This document shows positions 57,362 to 64,000 of a DNA stretch of 64,000 bases, one piece after another (the stretch's first letter is position 1; every line of letters begins with the position of its first letter). The translations under genes and the position numbers were made by a program. Origin of the DNA: Paramacrobiotus metropolitanus (taxonomy: Eukaryota; Tardigrada; Eutardigrada; Parachela; Macrobiotidae); NCBI RefSeq assembly GCF_019649055.1, contig NW_026570352.1, positions 124,001 through 188,000 of the forward strand, given 5' to 3'. The notes beneath the pieces were generated by a model that was not told where the DNA came from, did not search any database, and saw nothing but the letters and a program-made list of their open reading frames with translations.

Positions 57362-58928
57362 GTGTGCAGCGTCTCCGCCCGTTCCCCTGACATATACGCG
57401 TGGAACGCGGTGGACGTGCGTGCCAGCGACGGCTCGCTGCAGCACGGCCGCGTGATCAACGCTCTGTCCCACGGCTTCGTCGTCGACTTCGACTGTCCCG
57501 GTCGCCGTTTTGAGCTAGTATATCCCGAGCTGCTCTCCGTGCGCCACAGCCGTCGACCCCCCGGACACACCTTTTCGGGCTCTATTGATTCGTCTTGGGT
57601 TTTCGGTCGCGCATTGTCTAATTGTGATGACGACTATCCCAGAGTCGAAGTGCTGGCGCGGACTAGTGCGGACCGCCCATGGACATGGCACTCGGGTAGA
57701 GTGTGGTACGGTCGGATTTATTGGCACCGTTATGTGTTTGTGGAGATACAAGTAGGTGACGGTGTGCAGCGACGACTGATGCGTGCGCATCCCGTGCGCT
57801 TAACAGATCCTGCGAACGCGTCCGTTGGCAGTGCTGACATCAGGGAGTGCGACTTTATCACAGGCACCCGCCCCTTGCCCACGGACTACTGGGGCGGCAA
57901 TCATGTAAGCACGGCCTTGTGGGACGCCTGGAAGGAGGCGGTGGAGGCTTCGGAGCACGCTTTCTGGCCAGTTTGCGTCATGGGCAGCACGCTGATGTAC
58001 TTGCAAGAGGACATACAGTCACCGTTGACAGACCAGTATCTGGTAAGTCTTTAGTCTCCGCTTAGCGGTGTTTCTCAACTCACGCGTTGCCCCTCGTTAG
58101 GAAAAACTGATCATCGAGGCTAGGAGCCGACTCCTGCAGCAGTCTCGCGAATTATGGACACCGCTCGCGCCGTCGATCGTCATTAACGATGTCGCTAGGT
58201 CAAAATCGTTAATCGTTCTGCCTCCCGAAATCCAGCGGCACGTCTTGGACATGCTGGGCAGTGTGCAGCGGGCTCAATGTCGGCGGGTGTGTTTTCTGTG
58301 GGACGCTCTCATCGGGACGGAGCACCGCGTAATCTGGGTGTCCTTCGCCTACCTGCGCCTCGTCAATGGGCAGGACATGACCAGAACAATCTGCACGCCC
58401 GATGAGGCCGAGTGGAATCGCTCGGCCTACCTGGTGGGCATATGTTTGTGGAAATGCCTGACGCCATCCACTCAGACCGTCATCATCAGCAACGCATCGC
58501 ACCAGGTGGACATTGCTCCTCTTTGCGACTGCTTCGATTGGATCGACTTCCTCCTACCCGAAGACCGCCTCCATTTTGTATATGACAGTTATTGTCTACC
58601 GATTTCACTGGGATTTGGAGGATTGTCTGGACGGGATAATGCATAGCGCAGTCGCCGCGGTGAACCGGGTTGTGTGGAAGGATGAACGTTCAGCGGTCCC
58701 GGCAAACACTTTCGCCGCGAGCCGGTGAAGTACGGTGTCAGCTTATTAAGCGCGAAGACCCTGGATCTGCATGGTGAAGAGCCCATGACTGTCCACATGA
58801 ATGTGAGTGACGTACTGGAAAATGGTTTGCCGGTCGATTGTAACGACGCTCGACTGCAGCTGAAGGACTGGCTGTGTGCTGTGTCCCAGCAGGAGCCGGG
58901 CTCCGTCGGTCGTCAGCGGATCAATACG
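57362..58928 (+). pseudogene. F-box family copy 4, disabled
   Basis: Exon 1 at about 57362-58042 and exon 2 at 58101-58928 align with the intact copies (DIYAWNAVDVRASDG; GRVINALSHGFVVDFDCPGR; F-box LPPEIQRHVLDMLGSVQRAQ then CRRVCFLW). Defects: the conserved start ATG-TGC-AGC is GTG-TGC-AGC at 57362; a frameshift near 58575-58585 (just before a conserved stretch read as VIVYRFHWDL in the new frame); another frameshift near 58683 (one base missing between WKDE and the conserved FSGPG region); and no recognisable exon 3 after the GTGAGT donor at 58929. Intron 1 is only 58 bp. It once formed a divergent pair with copy 3. Confidence 0.82.
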
Positions 58929-59695
58929 GTGAGTGGGGTCTTTTGATTTCGATTTGGAATATTGTCGTACTGCATTGCATGGCTCCCGGCTTTGGATGTT
59001 GCTGATGTACTTGTAGGTTTCCCGGCAGAACGTATCGGTTTTTCGGATCAGTATCACTGTTTTCGGACCAGGTAGTTCTACGTTTTTTTCGTTTTTACCA
59101 ATAAAACTGTTTATCCGAGGGGCGCTAAAACTGTGGGTCTGGAAAATTAATCCTGACTTGGGATGATGTTCTTCGACACCGTAAACCTTAAGAATTCCAA
59201 AAGGAAACCTAGAAACCTAACAAAAGTTTCAAGAAGATCGGGTAATAACCCGACTTTTGTTACACAACAATACATTTAAACTTTTCACCCATTTTAGTAA
59301 GCCGTATCTCGGCAACCGGATGTTGTGCGCGTAAACGGTTTTCAGAACAACGTATACAAATCATTTAGCTTTAAAATGATATAAAGTATTACAAAAAACT
59401 GATTCGGAGTGCACGAAAGCGAAAGTTTCAGTGTATGTATCCCATCTGTGACACCATGTACCGGGCCATTTCCCTTAAAGGCCCTGAGTGACAGATAGCT
59501 GGAACGGCCAAGTGCGCGATCCAGTTTCCGGCATGGGCTTGTAGTTTAAAGAAAGCGGGATCTTGTTTTATTTACGATTAGAACAAACTTCATCGACATA
59601 CACAGACTAATTTTAAAAAAATAATGCACAGGTACTTGACACTAGTGGAGCATTTTCCAGCGAAAGGGAAAGATATTAGGGATAAAATAATATAA
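58929..59695. other. Intergenic between F-box copy 4 and LINE
   Basis: No gene, exon 3 relic or repeat recognised. Confidence 0.4.
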
Positions 59696-59880
59696 TAATA
59701 ATAATGCTTTAATGTCATTTGCAACGGGGCGAACAGCCCCCTCGAGGCAACAGACAGTAGGTCGGCAAGAGGGTTATTTAAACATGCAGTACGTACACAA
59801 CTAACGAAGAACAAAAATTGTCTTATTCGGAAGCGATCTAAAACAGAAAGCAAAAGTTTAATGCAAAAACAGGAACAAAG

Positions 59881-62852
59881 TTATTTAAACTCCAGCAGTC
59901 GTTTAGCCACTGTTAGACTGCTCCAGTCAACATCCTGAAGTGCAGCTTGAAAGGATGTCAGTGATAGGTAAGCTTCGGGGGGAAGGCGCAATTCATTCCA
60001 TATCGATGCTAAACTGTCCACATGTGATCCGTAACGCGAAAAAACAGTAGTACCGCAGATGGTTGTAGGTGCCGGTTTGACGGGACATGGATGGTCGTGG
60101 AGACGGGCAGTTGAACGGGTGTGACCTGAAACAGACTCAAGCGCAGAAAAGGGAATTTCCAAAGGAACAAACATTAGCTCACAAAGTGGAACTTTGCAGA
60201 ACTTAAGCTTATAAATAAATTCTAAGGCCTTTTTTAAGCGACGCTTGCTTAAGTTATCCCAGTTTAGTTCAGCTAGCCGTTCAGAATAGCTAGAGAGATC
60301 ACTTCCCAATCGAACCGATTTTGTGAACCGTTTTTGGCAACGTTCAAGCAAGTCATTTGATGTTTTAAAATAACAATACGCCACTGACGAACAGTAATCA
60401 TCAATAGGGAGGACGAGAGATTTGAAAAGCTTTATACGGGCACCACCATCACTGAATTTGAAAATATGGTTTAGGTAACTGATTCTCTTATTACATTTCT
60501 TCGCCAGATTTTCACAGTTAATTTTCCAGCTTAATTTTCGGTCGACATAAACACCCAAATATTTCACGTGTTCACTGAAAGGAACTGGTACACTGTTAAG
60601 CTGATACTGAAATGCCGATTTTACAGAAGTTTTTTTCGAAAAGCGGATGTGAACAGATTTTGCCGGGTTCAGAGATAACTGTTTTTCGTCAAGCCAGTCT
60701 TTTACACACACTAGATCTTCCTGCAGGAGTTCACTATCATTGCTTTTTGCTAAGGGACGGAACATTACTACATCATCAGCAAAGACAAAAAGACCACTGC
60801 CGTTTTTAAGCGCTTTAAGAATGAAGTTTAATATACAAATAAACAGAAGTGGGCCAAGAACTGACCCTTGCGGTACACCACTGCGAACGGGCTTTGAATC
60901 GGAAATTGCGTTATCTACCGTAACACATTGCATACGTTCTTTTAGGTAATCCGATATCAGATGAACAATTTGGCTAGGAAAGTTCATAGAATTTAAAGCG
61001 GACAGTATGCTTGCGTGTGAAACTTTATCGAAAGCTTTTGAACAATCCAAAAACACTGCGTCGACGTCGATACCGTTTGTTATGAAATCGTTAATAATTT
61101 TTGTGAAGATAAACAACTGCAACTCTGTTGACCTTTTTTCTCGGTACGCGAACTGATGGTCTCCAAGAATGCGATTTTTACTCAAATGATCGCGCATCAA
61201 ATGACTTAAACATCGTTCAAAGACCTTAGAGACAGGATTCAACAGCGAGACGGGCCTGTAGCTGGCTGGAAGTTTGCGATCGGCTGAGGATTTCAGGATA
61301 GGAGTAATAAAGGAAAGCTTCCACACAGACGGAAATTTACCTTCGTTAATAGCCGCGTTGAAAACAAGTTTAAGCGGTAATATTATTGACTTAGCTGCAA
61401 TTTTTAGTAAATAGTTTGTAATTTCAAATTTTCCGCTCGACGTTTTGGTGGACAGCGTTGCCAATTGTTCAAAAATTAACTGCTCAGAAATTTCCCATCT
61501 GTCATTATTTGAACACATTAAATCCGTATCTGCTCTGAAGCAATGTTCATCGCAGTTCGACTGGGACTCGTAGTACTGGTTGTTCAGCATATTGGCTTTA
61601 TCGACGTCGTTAGTCGCTAAAGCACCAGTATGTTGCTGTAACGGAGGCATAGCTGAGCGATCATTTGTTGATTTCAGAAATTGCCAAAATTTGGACGGAT
61701 TATTACGATGAGACGTTGCAACTTCATACAGTTTTCGATTTTCAAATTGTTTTGTCATTTTTTCACATTTTTTAGACAGGGACTTCCACTTTTCTTTAAG
61801 TTCAGCTTGAAAGCGATGGGATTTACGGTAGCGATTAAAAGCCCGATCGCGCGATCTTAGCAATTTTTTCAGACTTTTAGGATACTCAAGTGAACCAACA
61901 CGTACTTTAACAGTTTCGTATTTGAAAAATGTTTTAGCAACACTCAAGAACGTTTCTTCAAAATGGATGCACGCTGATCGGCATTGGCATGTTGAAAAGT
62001 TTTGCCCAATCGAGTACTGTTAATGCATGTGTAAACTCTGCTATGTTGCCGCTGTTTATTTTCCATTTTGCCAACGATCGAATCTTTATCTTAAAACGCT
62101 TTACACTTAAGCAAAACTGAAATCCAATATGATCGTTAGTGACAGAAGGTGGACAAATGGGTACGGCTGCCTCGTAAACGAAGCTAGTACTTAACAAACA
62201 AAGGTCAAGACAGTTTGATTCCCTGGTAGGAAAATTAATCAACTGGGACAAATTAAATTCTTTAAGTGCGCGTAGCAGTTCCCGACTAACTGGCATAGCT
62301 GCTGTTTTGCTATGCCAATCTATATCAGGTAGATTGAAGTCACCCATAACGATAGTTCTAGCAAACATCGCCGGCGAAAAGCGCTTACGTAAATGCTCAA
62401 TTAAAGTGCGAACGGAAGATTTACAAGTGGAGGGTGGAGCATAAAAACCAAGAATAAAAATATTCAGGGTTACAGATTCAACACAAACAATTTCAAGAGA
62501 AGAATCTTCCAGATCAGTTCTACGAAAAGCATTCAACGATTTGCGAACAACAATTGCTACACCACCATGACCATCTTTTCTTGGCTGACGAAAAACATTA
62601 AACGACCGAAGGTCAGCGAACCATGCATCCGGGTAAGATGACTTGTCCCACGTCTCAGTTAAAACGGTTACATCACTGTCGCGACAGAACAATTTTACCT
62701 GGGCTCTTTTATTTTTTACGCTATTGACGTTACAACATCGTAAACGGATCTTTATATTACGGTCACGACTTTTTTTTCAAAAATGCACTGTTGTTTGGGA
62801 AATTAGTAACATTCGTAGTATCGCTAAGAACTCTCTCTAGTTCCGGGTTCAT
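59881..62852 (-). pseudogene. LINE ORF2: endonuclease and reverse transcriptase, frameshifted
   Basis: The ORF2 ATG (62850-62852) overlaps the ORF1 stop in an ATGA arrangement, suggesting termination-reinitiation. An AP-type endonuclease is seen at 61958-62692 (LTETW, GHGGVAIVVR, VMGDFNLPDIDW, VTNDHIG). The reverse transcriptase is at 59881-61947 (VFLDCSKAFDKVSH, SGVPQGSVLGPLLF, and the catalytic FADD in VFADDVVMF). Breaks: an eight-A run (plus strand T at 62770-62777) one base out of register before the endonuclease, and a second shift near 61958-61975 between the endonuclease and RT parts. Catalytic motifs are otherwise preserved, so decay is fairly recent. Confidence 0.9.
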
Positions 62853-63993
62853 GCTCCGTTTTTTCGATAAGAATTGTAAAAAGTTCTCGAATTTTTCAGA
62901 TTAACGTAAAGGTCACACCAATCATGGGCAAAGGCCGAATGTGGTTTTTGCTGCGAGAATTTTTCATTTTTTTGACAGTTTATGCAAATGCAATCAAACT
63001 GATCATTTTCAGGACATTCGGAAGAAATGTGATCTTTCGCACAATAAGCACACACCGGCTTGTTCTTACAGGTGCGCTCGACATGGAAATATTCGCAGCA
63101 CTTTAGGCACTGCGGTACATAAAAATGGTCCATAACAGGGCACAGAAACCAACCCAATTTAATCGACCTTTTCTCATTCAGAACGGCTCTTGAAAACTCA
63201 TCAACGTCAATAACAATAGCGTACGTTTCGCGGTCCTTTTTGCTACTTTTCAGCGTAGTTACAATTTTCACCTCACTGTGATCGGAAAGGTTTTTCGAGA
63301 TCAGTTCATTAATGAAAGATTCCGTTGTCATGCTAAGTGGTACTCTCCGAACAATCATCCTGAACTTACGCGGCTTTGGTTTCTGAACAGATATTTCTAG
63401 CTTATCGGCATGGTGGTTAAACATGGTTTCGCCTTTTTCAGCATCTTCTTTACTTTTGAACTCAACAAGTACAGACTTACCGGATGCCGGTCGGATGCGG
63501 GTAATATTGGCAGAATCCATTCCTTCAGGAGCACGTTGGTGAGCGTCTGACAGAATGACGTCATCTCGGTTGCAGATTTCCGGGCGCGGCTGGATGGCGC
63601 TATGGTCTTCGGTTTCAGCAGCAGGACATTTTTATTTGCAGGCTGTGGCGGAGCTTTGGTGTTAACCGCTTCGGCATAGGTCCGATTTGCATGACGAGAT
63701 TCAGGTTGCTGAGGAACATGGGAAAGGGTTTGGTCCAGTGTCGATGGGAGGTCGACCTCGAGTAGTAGTTTTGCAAGCTTCTCTTTTTCCGTCTTCAGTT
63801 CTGTTTCTGCTTTCAACGCGACTTCATGGATGCGAATGTGGTGATTTTTCAGCAGCGATGGAATCTGCAGCAGGGCGTCTTTGTGGCTGTTCAAGAGTTT
63901 TCCCAGTTTGGTGTTTCCATTGGATACAGCGAATAATTCATCCAAGATACCGTGTAACACATCGGTTAGCTCGACGAAAGTAAAATTAGACAA
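62849..63993 (-). pseudogene. LINE ORF1: RNA-binding protein with zinc knuckles, frameshifted
   Basis: Two overlapping frames: 63397-63993 (N-terminal part with a Glu/Lys-rich, coiled-coil-like stretch) and 62849-63520 plus its upstream extension (an RRM-like region around SGKSVLVEFKSKEDAEKG). The latter ends in Cys-rich zinc knuckles CLKCCEYFHVERTC, CAYCAKDHISSEC and CICINC. Frame continuity breaks near 63575-63595. ORF1 proteins of this type bind LINE RNA as chaperones. Confidence 0.87.
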
Positions 63994-64000
63994 ATCTTCA

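Larger units (their letters stand above)
59696..64000 (-). mobile_element. Non-LTR (LINE) retrotransposon, CR1/Jockey-like, runs to the window edge
   Basis: Minus-strand ORF1 and ORF2 with a 3' UTR of about 180 bp. The UTR ends in an ATT-type microsatellite (forward strand TAATAATAATAATG near 59692-59706) and carries a stem-loop GGGGC-gaaca-GCCCC at 59726-59740. ORF1 begins at 63993, so the 5' end lies at or just beyond the window edge. No terminal repeats are present. At least three frameshifts show that this copy is inactive. Confidence 0.9.

Noticed and set aside
1-64000. tRNA, rRNA or snRNA genes
   Set aside because: No T-arm plus D-arm pattern or rRNA-like stretch was seen on either strand by reading; a covariance-model scan would be decisive.

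Overview
The window is animal nuclear DNA. It holds multi-exon genes with GT-AG introns, TATA/TCAGT-type core promoters, a rhodopsin-family GPCR, a natriuretic-receptor-type ectodomain, the mRNA-decapping co-factor DCP1, a gag-only LTR element and a non-LTR (LINE) retrotransposon. The gene style and the lineage-expanded families suggest an ecdysozoan invertebrate. A tardigrade is my best guess, but that is inference only. No bacterial genes, rRNA, tRNA or CRISPR array were seen.

Layout. (1) 0.8-3.6 kb: three tandem genes for small secreted proteins, each with a signal-peptide exon, a phase-0 intron, and a second exon carrying a shared VDT(D/E)xxLxGxERAA motif. A secreted SUEL-lectin-like glycoprotein gene follows at 4.6-5.6 kb. 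(2) 7.1-15.4 kb: a six-exon DCP1 gene, complete from EVH1 domain to trimerisation helix, with an unexpected CCHC zinc knuckle in the linker. (3) 17.1-20.4 kb: two tiny secreted Gly-rich peptides with the same phase-1 intron in the signal peptide and the same Trp-Asp C-terminus. (4) 23-38 kb: a receptor and secreted-protein district with an 11-exon natriuretic-receptor-like ectodomain that stops before any membrane segment (minus strand), a broken GPCR (minus), an intact two-exon GPCR (plus), a secreted leucine-rich-repeat protein, and several duplicated relics. (5) 38-59 kb: a family of F-box genes with a novel N-terminal region, arranged as divergent pairs (38.4-40.5 minus with 41.2-43.3 plus; 47.3-50.6 minus with 57.4-58.9 plus) plus decayed fragments at 31-32, 37 and 46 kb. 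The second pair is split by about 6.7 kb of repeat DNA: a 20-unit, 123-bp minisatellite, a 1,274-bp gag-only LTR element inserted into it, and GC-rich repeats. (6) 59.7-64 kb: a LINE on the minus strand with ORF1 and ORF2 overlapping by ATGA and at least three frameshifts.

The genes do not form one pathway. Recurrent themes are tandem birth of small secreted peptides, and a convergent block made of a GPCR 3' end and an F-box gene 3' end that was copied three times with different halves surviving. Exon models were built by hand from splice signals, reading phase and paralogue comparison. Where total coding length came out divisible by three and paralogues agreed, confidence is high.
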